A model generated the notes under the pieces. The model did no database searches and had not been told where the DNA came from. It saw only the letters and a list, made by a program, of their open reading frames with translations. 64,000 bases of DNA, taken from Anthostomella pinea (lineage: Eukaryota > Ascomycota > Sordariomycetes > Xylariales > Xylariaceae). Numbering within the stretch: position 1 is the stretch's first letter; each line of letters starts with the position of its first letter. Made by a program: the position numbers and the translations under genes. This document shows positions 21,920 to 31,439 of the stretch, in pieces. The stretch lies in NCBI GenBank assembly GCA_963556695.1, contig CAUWAG010000018.1, positions 2,976,001 through 3,040,000 on the forward strand, in the 5' to 3' direction.

Positions 21920-24277
21920 TCAGACCATTCTGATGCGCTTGGTAGATATTGGGACACTGGATGCGTCCTCCGTCGTCTCCAGACAGTGGCCTGGGTACCA
22001 CCAAGCCGGCACGTTCTCCATACCCATCAACGTTAGCATGCCGACTCTTCTGAACGCACCATCTGGCTCTACACCGGCCAACACCAAACCATCGATGAAG
22101 ATGCCGTCTGAGACACCATCCACGAAGTGACCCGAAGCAACATACAAAGCCAAGGGCATAAAGTGTACCCGCTCACCAATCACGAACGCTGCGTCGTATG
22201 TGTCATCGGCGTGGTAGGATCCGGTCATTGCTTCACCATCACCATTGACAGACCTTACAGTCGCCTTCACAATGTCGGGACAGTATCTTCTGTTGCGTTC
22301 AGGTTGACGCACAATGCTCAAAAAGTAGACTGGACACTTCACGTCGAGGTATGCGTTTGTGAGCGGTCCAAAGTGGCTTGCGTTGCTCGATTGAATCGAG
22401 GCTTGTTCGATAACGAAATGATCTTGCCAACGCGGTCCCTCCACCGTGTTGCTGTCGTCGTTCCACAGCTTTGCGCCCCATCCCAACCCCCCTCTCCGTC
22501 CCCATCTTTGGTTCATCCCGCGTTCGGTGTACCATTGGTCGTTCTCGACGGCGAGGTTCTTGCGTTCAAGGTTCGGGAGAGAAGCCCAAGACCAGGACGG
22601 CGCCACATACTGCTCCGGAGACAATCCGAGTTTTGCGGTGCGTATTGCAGGCTTTTGCAAGTGCCATAAGAGATGTCTACATATGTCTTGCCGCCATAAG
22701 CCAGCCAGGTAGTCGGTCTCGCCTTTTTGGTGGAAACGGGCGTAGGCTTGTGCAATTGCAGAGAACGCAACAAGTCTATCAGTATGGTATGTCAAGACTC
22801 TTTGCATGTAGCCTTGAACAAGTATTGGCCATCTCCCATCCTCGATCGCATGGTCCATAATGTCATATGATCGTATTCCTCCGGCAGAGTCCACGTCAAG
22901 GTCAGTTCCGGTCTCGGAGTGACTCTGCCATCTGATCTGATCACTAGGGAACTCCACAATCCTCGATGACAGTAGCCGCTCTTGCAGTACCCATGCGCGC
23001 TCGTCCAAGGGAGAAGGGGGCATCAAGTAGCTTCTGGCACTATCCGGGTCGGACGGGATGAAGGGACACAAAAGGTACCATACCCCATCGATTGCCGACC
23101 CTCTCCAGTGAACCTGAACATCCCGATCGGTGGTACTCTCCGCCTGCAAAAACAGACCTTGCTCGCTGTTCCGAGCACCCGTGGCAGCAATGTTGAGTAC
23201 TGAATTTGCATATATCGATCCCATCTGTACAGATTCGCGAATCCAATCCTCCCTCGAGTCCTGGATAATACAGAGGGCGTCAATCCATATATACTGGAGT
23301 CCGAGGGCTGACGCGACCTCCAGGGCGTCTCGGAATGTCTTGGGAAGGTCAGTCCATGGTACTCCGGACTCCAGGCGACCATGCTGTGACCTCAGTAGCT
23401 TCTGGGATGGCCCGCTGCTTCCCCAGCAATGACTGAGGGTCGCATATGAGATGCTCTTGGCTTCAAAGTCGGCGTGGTCAATCTCTTTCAGCTGTACTCT
23501 CTGCTCGAATGGGTGGTTCAAAATGTGCAGTAGCCTCCTCGGTCTACCTGTAAAGATTCCACGGGACGACTCCGAGGCCTGAACGCTGTCCGCACGGTAC
23601 TCTGGCGACTCGTCCTTCGATGCTGCTAACCACTTGACGAGTTTGTCCAGGGTTGGCTTCTGAAAGCTACCAATGCGTTCTGTATCTGGTGGTAGTCGGG
23701 GACCTTGCAGACCAATCCGTAACACTGGTCCATGCGCACCCGGCCAGCCGAATCGAATGGAGTCACCATCTCGCAGATACCACAGTCGAAGTTGCAGGTG
23801 TTGTTCTTTCGTTGTTGGGCCTCTCGTTTGTTGCGATAGCGAGTCCCGATCAACGATGACTGGTATGCCGCGAATGGTGCGTTTCTGGTCCGAGGAGAAG
23901 TCGTCCAGTACTCCCATGGGCTGCGAGACCAAGAGGCTGCATGATATGCAGCCACGCTCTGCCGACAATGATAACTCTTCCAGAGTATGGTGGAGATGGA
24001 ACTTGGTCTCTGGCTTGAGAGGCTTCTCGTCAATCCGGTAGGAACTATGCGACCGTGACTCGAGACGCTGCGAAAGCCACTCCCACGTAACGTGCGGTTC
24101 AGAGCCGTGCTTGCTGCATTCGGGGTTCCGGCAAGGCCGCCATATTGCCCAGTGATGGGTGCTGTTGTTGTTCATGATCCTGATCTCGGCGAGTCCTCCA
24201 TTGAAGATCTCGTGGCACTTGTCGCACAGCATGTCCACAGATGCCAGGCCGGCAGACTGGATGCAGATGATGGCCAT
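21920..24277 (-). CDS. HET-domain (heterokaryon incompatibility) protein
   Basis: Intronless ORF of 785 aa. The HET domain spans about residues 278-420 with all three signature blocks: YATLSHCWG, then LPKTFRDALEVASALGLQYIWIDALCIIQD in two parts, then SVQMGSIYANSVLNIAATGA. The N-terminal region has LCDKCHEIFNGGL and an HHTLEELSLSAERGCISC segment, both common before HET domains. The C-terminal half contains LDERAWVLQERLLSSR and a late APSWSWASLP motif. HET proteins can trigger programmed cell death when incompatible hyphae fuse, but most family members have no assigned partner. A second in-frame ATG at 24232, right before LCDKC, could be the real start. The gene lies near a decayed caspase-like gene. 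Confidence 0.93.
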   Translation of the reverse strand: MAIICIQSAGLASVDMLCDKCHEIFNGGLAEIRIMNNNSTHHWAIWRPCRNPECSKHGSEPHVTWEWLSQRLESRSHSSYRIDEKPLKPETKFHLHHTLEELSLSAERGCISCSLLVSQPMGVLDDFSSDQKRTIRGIPVIVDRDSLSQQTRGPTTKEQHLQLRLWYLRDGDSIRFGWPGAHGPVLRIGLQGPRLPPDTERIGSFQKPTLDKLVKWLAASKDESPEYRADSVQASESSRGIFTGRPRRLLHILNHPFEQRVQLKEIDHADFEAKSISYATLSHCWGSSGPSQKLLRSQHGRLESGVPWTDLPKTFRDALEVASALGLQYIWIDALCIIQDSREDWIRESVQMGSIYANSVLNIAATGARNSEQGLFLQAESTTDRDVQVHWRGSAIDGVWYLLCPFIPSDPDSARSYLMPPSPLDERAWVLQERLLSSRIVEFPSDQIRWQSHSETGTDLDVDSAGGIRSYDIMDHAIEDGRWPILVQGYMQRVLTYHTDRLVAFSAIAQAYARFHQKGETDYLAGLWRQDICRHLLWHLQKPAIRTAKLGLSPEQYVAPSWSWASLPNLERKNLAVENDQWYTERGMNQRWGRRGGLGWGAKLWNDDSNTVEGPRWQDHFVIEQASIQSSNASHFGPLTNAYLDVKCPVYFLSIVRQPERNRRYCPDIVKATVRSVNGDGEAMTGSYHADDTYDAAFVIGERVHFMPLALYVASGHFVDGVSDGIFIDGLVLAGVEPDGAFRRVGMLTLMGMENVPAWWYPGHCLETTEDASSVPISTKRIRMV

Positions 24278-25309
24278 ACAGTACGAGAAGAAATGGTTGT
24301 TAGTCCGTCTACTTCACTGCCGCCTTCGCGACTTCGCAGGTGCCGTGGCATCGAGCCAGTGCTTGGTTGGATTGCTCCAGCCCATGTGCTAAAGGGCATC
24401 CAACAATTCAATCAACCAGATTAACACCCGTTTAGTTAAATTAAATTGCCTTGACTAAGCAACTTGATTCGATTAATTGGTATAGATTGTTATATCGCAA
24501 TCAACTATCGGCACTCCTCGCATCCAACCAACCAGCCAATGCATCCCGCGTCCTATGCACGACCCAGCGCAGGTAAAGCAAGGCAACCAAGCCACCACCA
24601 CCCAAAAAGGTCACCCATGTGATCGCCGACCAAGCAGTGCCTGCAAGTCTAGCAGCCTGGTCTTTGCGGCTGCCTCGCCGCGACTCATAGGATCGGATCC
24701 GGGTGGTGGCCGACCTTACACAGTAACCTCAAAGAGCCGACATGCAAACATGTAAGCTTCGAGCTGCGGGATAGGCGGGCATATATGCGTGGATGATGAC
24801 TCAGACGTCTGCCTGCCTGCCTGCCTACATTGCACACTCACACTACACATCGCAGCCTGCCTGCAGCCCCCAAACCCGATGAAAATCGCACTACGCAATC
24901 CGATCTCTCATTTGCTGGGGTGCGTACAGGGTGAGGCTGTGGCCCGCGATCCGGGCGATCGGGTTGCAGTACCGGTGGGACGACAACAGAGCCGTATCAG
25001 TCATACCTTAATGAATGGACGAAGTCGGACCAGCGCGATGCAGTGAGATGCACAAGAGGATTACGGGCGAGGCTGCAGCAGGCTGTAGGTAGTGAGAGGT
25101 AGTGTGAGCGTACATGACGATGCGCTTACCTGGGTACAGTACGAGGGGAACGCGAAGTGGACAAACATATAAGGGGGAGGCTGTACCCTCCCTTTGGTTG
25201 ACGTCGAATTTCTCTCTGGATCTGGACTACCCTCGTCATTCACAGGGCCGGCACTCCATACTGAAACTGCCTAATACTGAAGCCTCGTGTTACGAAGAGC
25301 TGCTCCAAG
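24278..25309. other. divergent promoter region
   Basis: About 1 kb between the minus-strand HET gene and the plus-strand small basic protein gene. No gene seen. Confidence 0.5.
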
Positions 25310-25813
25310 ATGCCCGTCGACTACCCCCAGCAAAGGCGCAAGTCCAAATGGAGCTCGAGTTCGACATCGAGGTTACCCAGCCCATCATCACCTGCTGCGC
25401 CCGCTCCCCTCCCTCAAACTGCGCAACCATCCACCCCCGAGCGCAGACCAAGGCACTCGACCCAACCTCAGAGTCAGGCCAGCAGCAGCAGCAGCAGAGC
25501 AATCGCAGAATCCACCACGAAGCGCAATCGTCCCAGTCCCCGCAGGCGGGGCCCAGACGATACAGACGCCTACCGCGAGGGCACTGGGGGCAACGGCAAG
25601 GGTAAAGGCAAGCAGCAGCAGCAGTCCGCCCGCGCCCTTGACGCCAAAGAGATCCTGAGCAACCCGCGCCTGCAGCAGGTGACGGGCCTGCTGCCACGCA
25701 AGCTGGGATGGTGGAACGGCATGCAGCTGCCGTACGACGAGCTGGAGCGTCTCGAGCGCGCCATGAGGATACCCGACATGTATCCCGCCAGGCGGCCGAG
25801 GGGTAATCGCTAG
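25310..25813 (+). CDS. small basic low-complexity hypothetical protein
   Basis: Intronless, 167 aa. Residues 1 to about 105 are Ser/Pro/Gln/Arg-rich and probably disordered, including a CAG-encoded Gln/Ser run. The last 60 residues are more ordered, with ALDAKEILSNPRLQQVTGLL and LPYDELERLERAMRIPDM. The Lys/Arg-rich centre could be a nuclear or nucleic-acid-contacting segment, but that is only inference. I do not recognise a family. The start was chosen because the only longer alternatives lie in other frames. Confidence 0.6.
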   Translation: MPVDYPQQRRKSKWSSSSTSRLPSPSSPAAPAPLPQTAQPSTPERRPRHSTQPQSQASSSSSRAIAESTTKRNRPSPRRRGPDDTDAYREGTGGNGKGKGKQQQQSARALDAKEILSNPRLQQVTGLLPRKLGWWNGMQLPYDELERLERAMRIPDMYPARRPRGNR

Positions 25814-25838
25814 CGGCGTCAATCTAGCACCGGAAAAG

Positions 25839-25863
25839 GAGAGAGAGAGAGAGAGAGAGAGAG
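25839..25863. repeat. (GA)n microsatellite
   Basis: An uninterrupted GA run just downstream of the small basic protein's stop codon. Confidence 0.85.
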
Positions 25864-26067
25864 GGAGGCTTTGAAGATGGAGAAACAATCGCAACTCATA
25901 TTTCATTTTGGAACATCCGCCCGCTATCCTATACGCCGAACGATGATGGTGATGCTGTAGTAACATGAGGTATCAAAAAGGGGGGATGCAGGAGAACTTA
26001 GGTATATACAGGGGCAACACGCAAACCCAAAAAGAATACAGAACCAGAAGGGCTGGGCAGGGCGCAA

Positions 26068-27257
26068 TCAATGCACCATCGACTTGCCGATCTCACTCGC
26101 CCAGTCCTTCGCCCTCTCAAAACCGTTCGTGTGGAACTGGTAATCGAACATTGCCTGCCGCACCTCCTCAGGGCTATTCAGCACGAAGGGGCCGTACTGC
26201 ACCACTTTCTGATCGAGGATCTGGCCCGCAACAAGCACGAACCGCGCATTCCCGCTCGCAGTCTCCGGCACCTCGACATTGACGGCATCGCCCTCGGGCT
26301 CAAACACGCAGTTGTGGTACTGCTCGACAGTGCGCTTCGCGTCGCCGTGCCCAAACACGGCCGCGCCCTCGAGCTGATACGAAAACACGTTGAACCCCCT
26401 CGGCACCGGCTGCGCCAGCCGGCCGCCGGGCTTGATCTCAACGTCCAGGATCCAGACGGGCGTGTAGGCCAAGTCCTTGACGCTGTCGACGCCGGCGGCG
26501 CGGCCCGAGATGACCTTGATGTGGACCCTGCCGTCGTCGACGTCGGCCTGCGGGATCTCGGCCGCCTTGAGGTCGCGGTACCGCGGCTCGCAGGACTTGA
26601 GGTGCGCCGGCAGGTCGACCCACAGCTGCAGCCCGACGTTGGCGCTGCCGTCGGGGTTCTGCCGCGGCATCTCGGCGTGCATTATGCCCCGGCCCGCTGT
26701 CATGAACTGCAGGTCGCCCGCCTCGATCGTGCCGGCGTTGCCGGCGAAGTCCTCGTGGTCGACGCCGCCTGTCAGGAGATATGTTATGCTGGAGACGCAT
26801 GGTTAGACAAGGTCATTGACACTGGAGGGTCGGGGGCGGTAATGTACGTCTCTTGCCCGCGGTGCGGGTGGTCTGGGAACCCGGCGCCGGGCTTGATGCT
26901 GAAGTGGTCGAGCATCAGGAAGGGCGAGAATTGGCGCAGTTGTGGTGTACCGATGGATCGACGGACGCGAGCGCCGGCGCCCTCGGCCTGCTCGACGGCC
27001 AGGAAGACCTTGCTGATTGCGCGCGGGACCGACATGTCGTCTGCGACGGGCTGTTCGCTTGGATTGTAGTAAGCCGAGTCGGATTCGACGGTCGAGTTCG
27101 TCGTGGAGTTGGCGCTCGAAGGATCGCTTGCCAGATTGTTTATGTGCTTGAGGATACTGTCAAAGCTAGCGATCGCAAAATCGAGGACTTGGTCGCGAAA
27201 GACAATGATGGATACGATGGCTACGGCGATCGATATGGACAGCGAGAGGAGCTTCAT
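26068..27257 (-). CDS. pirin-family cupin protein with N-terminal membrane anchor
   Basis: Exons 27257-26848 and 26788-26068 give 376 aa. The 59-nt intron has a GTACAT donor and a CTCCAG acceptor and rejoins HPHRGQE-T to ITYLLTGG. The pirin N-terminal cupin carries all four expected metal ligands: two His in DHPHRG and His plus Glu in HAEMP. The second cupin (PVWILDVEIKPGG through GPFVLNSPEEVRQAM) is complete. Pirins are Fe-binding nuclear or cytosolic proteins; some have quercetinase activity. Unusually, the first 22 residues are a hydrophobic signal anchor (LLSLSISIAVAIVSIIVF), followed by an Asn/Ser-rich linker with N-glycosylation sequons. That implies entry to the secretory pathway, or a downstream start for a soluble form at the Met of DDMSVPRAIS. 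Confidence 0.9.
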
Positions 27258-27990
27258 AGGGACCGATGGTGTCGCTGATGGGCGGGTGGAACGTGGTGAC
27301 TTTATAGGAAAGCAACGATGAATCTAGATCACGTAGGAGCAGAGCAAGGATGTATCATGTTTCAAGGAATACGGGCAAGAAGAGAAACATCACGAAGATT
27401 CGGCCTTGTCCTGTCGCATGTATGGGAGATGTGGCTTACATCGTGGTTTGTGATCAAGGACAAATCATAACCCAAGGTTGTCCAATTGCCCCCGATGCAG
27501 GCATAAAGGGACCCCGCCAATGCCCGCTATCACACGCCGTCGCGGCCCCACCCTGTCCCTTACGAAGCCTTACATCAGCAGAACCGCGGTTTTGGTCACG
27601 ATTTGTTAACTGAGCACTATGGGATAGGAAGATATGCTAGTACTATATCACATATAAACCACGATCAGATGTAGAACGCGTGGTAGCCGTCGCTAGAATG
27701 CTCAACCACTGTTGGTAGAGCTAAGAACATGAGTACCGGCATGATCATCGACACGATCATCGATACGAATACCGACATGAGTACCAATATGATTACCGAT
27801 ATGCGTTGGAGACGGTGAATATTGAAGGAAGTTCCCACCCAAATCTACCTTACTGATCAGGCAGACGACATCGAGCGTCTATGTGATGACTACAATCAGA
27901 TTTCAGTACCTTTTCAATTGAGACATACAAGCTGATATGCAAAGTTTCGACCACATCTCCATCACATCCGAGCATACAATACAAAGCTCA
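27258..27990. other. intergenic region with degenerate tandem repeat
   Basis: No gene seen. A degenerate repeat of ATGAnTACCGnC-like units lies at about 27727-27805. Confidence 0.5.
27727..27805. repeat. degenerate 12-bp tandem repeat
   Basis: Units such as ATGAGTACCGGC, ATGATCATCGAC, ACGATCATCGAT, ACGAATACCGAC and ATGAGTACCAAT follow one another. The frame is open for 29 codons but reads as low complexity. Confidence 0.65.
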
Positions 27991-28906
27991 CTAAGGCCCC
28001 GACGACCTCCACTGCTGCACCTCCCCCTCCCCCAGCTCCCTCAACTTCTGCACCTGCGCCGCATCGCCCGTAAGCGCCCCCTTTGCGACCTCCGCCATCC
28101 TCCCCACCACCGTCTGGTTCGTGACCGCATACGTAACACTAGAAGTCTTCATGCGCAAAACCCCGATGCGCGGGTCGTTCTCGGACCCGTCATGTTTACC
28201 ATCGCCCAGGTCGCCGAGCCAGGCTTTTAGGGCGGGGCTGTAGTACTGCTTGACGACGTCGCGGGACGTCTCGATGGAAGTGTTGCCCGCGAACGACGCC
28301 CACTGGCCTGATCCGTCGTAGAAGGACACGTTGGTGTGCTCGTCGGCTTTGACTTCGTCTGTTTTGTGCGATTCGGTGTTTGTCGTGAAGACTAGGTCGA
28401 TGCCGCTGCCCTCCTGTAGATTCGGGGTGGGAGTGTTAGTCGTTGGTCGTTGGGTTATAGCATATGGAATGGCACATGCGGATGGACAGGAGGAAGGTTG
28501 TTGAGTGGGTTTGATGTTGGGGTCGGTCTGGGGGAGGACTACTGACCTTTCCGGCAATAGCCATGCACCGCGAGACGAGCTTACCCGACGACGGGTCGCG
28601 CGTGGTCATCATGCCGAACTTGCGCGACGACACGAACTTGGTCAGCGTCTCGACCTTCTCCTTCAGGGGCACGTCGTTGTCGACGTTCTTGTTGTAGTAC
28701 GGGCCGGACGGCTTGTCGCCCGTGTCTGTGTTGGAGAAGGAGGCCATCTTGCGAGTTGTGTTTTGGCTGATTGGATAGCGACAAAATAGTCGATAGGGGG
28801 ATGCTGTTGTCGAGATCTGGAATTGCGTTGCTACTTGACCTTGGTAGACGACACGATATGAATTTCTGAGAAGGACTCGAGAAGAGGCGGTTGGTCTGGC
28901 GAGCAT
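27991..28906 (-). CDS. bli-3: BLI-3-like pyridoxamine-phosphate-oxidase-fold protein
   Basis: Exons 28906-28547 and 28413-27991 give 260 aa. The intron 28546-28414 has a GTCAGT donor and a CTACAG acceptor, joining CMAIAGK to EGSGIDLVF. The domain KEKVETLTKFVSSRKFGMMTT, VFTTNTESHKTDEVKADEHT and YYSPALKAWLGDLGDGKHD matches the general-stress-protein-26 FMN-binding split barrel, known in Neurospora as blue-light-inducible BLI-3. The biochemical role is unsettled. There are two plausible starts: 28906, whose first 40 residues are Arg/Ser-rich without acidic residues (mitochondrial-presequence-like), and 28747 (MASFSNTDTG), giving a 207-aa cytosolic form. The frame is open further upstream to 29035. 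Confidence 0.88.
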
Positions 28907-29783
28907 TGTCGGTGTTGTTATAGGTTGCGATAGGTCCTGAATTACGTAAAAAGCATCGGACTCCTCCCCGGACATATAGTCAGTGCTACGTGAGCAGTAC
29001 TTTATTGGATTGGCTAGCTGTAGGGAATGATTCATCGAGAGCGCAACATGGTGCTCCTTGCGGGTGGCTTTTCTATGTTGCGTGATGACGTCTATGAGAG
29101 ACGCCGCGTCTCAACGCGTCATAATTCGGTGTAACCGTCTTCACTTGGCAAACGGAAACCTTCTTCTCCACGCAACAACTTGAGACTTGGGACAATGGAT
29201 CTTCCATATTGGATGCTCTAAAGAGCTTCTCGGTGCTCGGGCCGTCAAGCTACCCCGAGCTTCATCGACATCCATGGATGAGCTATATCTTCCTAAGGTT
29301 AGCTCATTACCTATTGCTAGTGCACGTAAACGGTAGACACCAAGTTTGACGACATGCCATCCGGGATCTCGGAAGTGCTCCAGTATCATGATGGAGGGCC
29401 TTTAGAGGTGGTGAACTGGTGAAGCACCTGCACTATTTGATACATGATCTGGGCCTTTTTCCGTGGCGAGATCTAATCCCAACACATGATCGAGACTGTA
29501 AGGTTGTCTTCTATCTTTATTATAATACAATGCTTTCCAATGCACCCGGCGCCTACGTAGCATCCAGGGTTCGCTAGCTACGTTCGGCGGTGCTGGTATT
29601 TGCACACAAAATCGCTTAAAAAAAGTTATGAAATGGAATAGGTAATGTCGTGCATGCCTTGCAAGTACGTCCTCAGACTGCCGCTCTCTCATTCTCAAGC
29701 ACCAACTAAAACCAAATGCATGCCTTAGGTCACCATCCGCAGGCGTCCATCCGCTCATCCATGAGTTCGTTCACGCAGGGTAC
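28907..29783. other. intergenic region, nothing supportable
   Basis: Upstream region of the BLI-3-like gene and 3' flank of the lectin-like gene. No gene seen. Confidence 0.5.
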
Positions 29784-31439
29784 TCAAGGGTACGCCACGC
29801 CTACGTACGTGAACTGCGAAGGATTCGAAGTGTCCAGCGAGTACTCCAGGACCTCGTCGTCGGAGATGCCGTAGAACATGGCGTCGGTCGTCATGGCGAT
29901 AGCCGTGAAGCTGACGTCGGGCCCGCCGTTGAACGAGATGCCCGCCAGCGACTTCATGCTCGTCCCGTCGTAGTGCGTGCCCTCGAGCGTGCCGTCTGAC
30001 AGAAGTGCGAGGTACAGCGCCTGGTTCCAGCTACCCCATTTAGTGACGGTGAATTGCTGGCGCGTCGCCGGCTGGGGAATGTCGGTGATGAGCTCGGTCA
30101 CTGAGAGGGGTGGTCAGTTGGGCTGATTCCAGATTGAATGGGCAGAGAGAAAAGGGGGAAATGTCGGCCTACCTCTGTCTTCTGACGAATCCCACGTGTC
30201 GGCATAGGTGGTCACGCGCATCGTCCGCGTCGACGACGCCTTCTCCGACACGAGCTCGATGGCGTCGAGCCAGGGCCCGCTCAATTGCGGGATGATCGCC
30301 AGACTGGAATTGGCGGCCACATCGGTAGAATTCACTGCTACGGTGGCAGTGGCCCACATGCTCGAGTTGGCCGTCTTGATGGCGCCCTCGGGCCGCTGGT
30401 AGGCCACGACCCAGGTCCCGTCGCAGTCGGCGCCCTCGCAGCGCTGCCACATCGCGGCTAGCTGGCCACCGTCCCATGTCTGCAGGAATGCGTCGTCGAG
30501 CGTGTCGTTCGCCCAGCCTGACGGCGTCCCCACGGCATCCGTCGCTGCCATTGAGTGGATATAGTTGTTCGGGTCCAAGAACCACAGATGCGTCTCGTAA
30601 TGCGGGTCGAGATCCATTGACGCGCTCGCCAGCGGCGTGCCGGCCGCCACGTCCAGCGGACGTGTTGTCGCTATAAGTTGATCTGTCAGGTTGTCCGTGG
30701 CCCAGGACTTGCTTTTTGAGTCCCATCGCCTCGCAATAATCGAGTTGTACTCGTCCTGGAAGAAGAGCGTGCGGTGGACGACACCATCGCCGTCCGTGAA
30801 GTTCGACGCCGTCAGCTTCGAAATGTCCAGGGGCTTCGGCCCGGAGTCGCTCGCGGTCGCATTGCCGCCGCCTGATGATGAGCCGTCTGCTGGGGATTTC
30901 GAATCTGCTGAGCTGGTTTTCGAGCTATTTTGTGCGGCCAGTCCGCCTGCGACGCCTCCTGCTACCGCGGCGACTATTATCAAGATGGCAACCGCTAATA
31001 TTATGTAAAAAGTCCTCTTCTTCATTCCACATATTGTTGCGGCCGGCGCCTTCGCTTTCTCGCCGGCATCGCCGGCTAACGGCGGATACTGATCGCTGTA
31101 TACTGCTGTCGTTCCACCACTCATCGGACTTCCTACGGGACCATACGGACCTGGAGGGCTATTCGCCGCGTGCGGGTCAACGTATGCCCCGGCATAGCCG
31201 GGATGCTGGTTATAGGTGTTTTCTTGTCCAGGCTTGTAGTATCCATACTCGGACGCGGAGGTGACGACTTCCTTGGTCGACTCGGGACTGGTGTACGTTG
31301 GGGAGGCGCCTGTCCGCTGCTCGAGGGGCATGGGCTGCGGTAGGCTGTGGTCCGGGTAGGAGACCACCTGCTTCTGGTACTGCTCGGGGTCCGGTTCGTG
31401 GACCTCAAGGGAACTGTAAGTCTGCGAGCCTTGCGACAT
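29784..31439 (-). CDS. membrane-anchored lectin-like beta-propeller protein
   Basis: Exons 31439-30173 and 30100-29784 give 527 aa. The 72-nt intron has a GTAGGC donor and a CTCTCAG acceptor. Residues 1-140 are a Pro/Tyr/Gln-rich cytoplasmic tail. One membrane segment lies at about 142-168 (FYIILAVAILIIVAAVAGG), then a Ser/Gly linker with many N-glycosylation sequons. The rest reads as propeller-like repeats (RTLFFQDEYNSIIARRWD, THLWFLDPNNYIHSM, GTWVVAYQRPEGA, WNQALYLALLSDGTLEGTHY) resembling the fungal fucose-specific lectin superfamily. Topology is type II with the propeller outside. Sugar specificity is not evident. The frame is open 14 codons further upstream; I chose the Met of SQGSQTY because it matches the Gln/Tyr-rich start of similar proteins. 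Confidence 0.82.
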
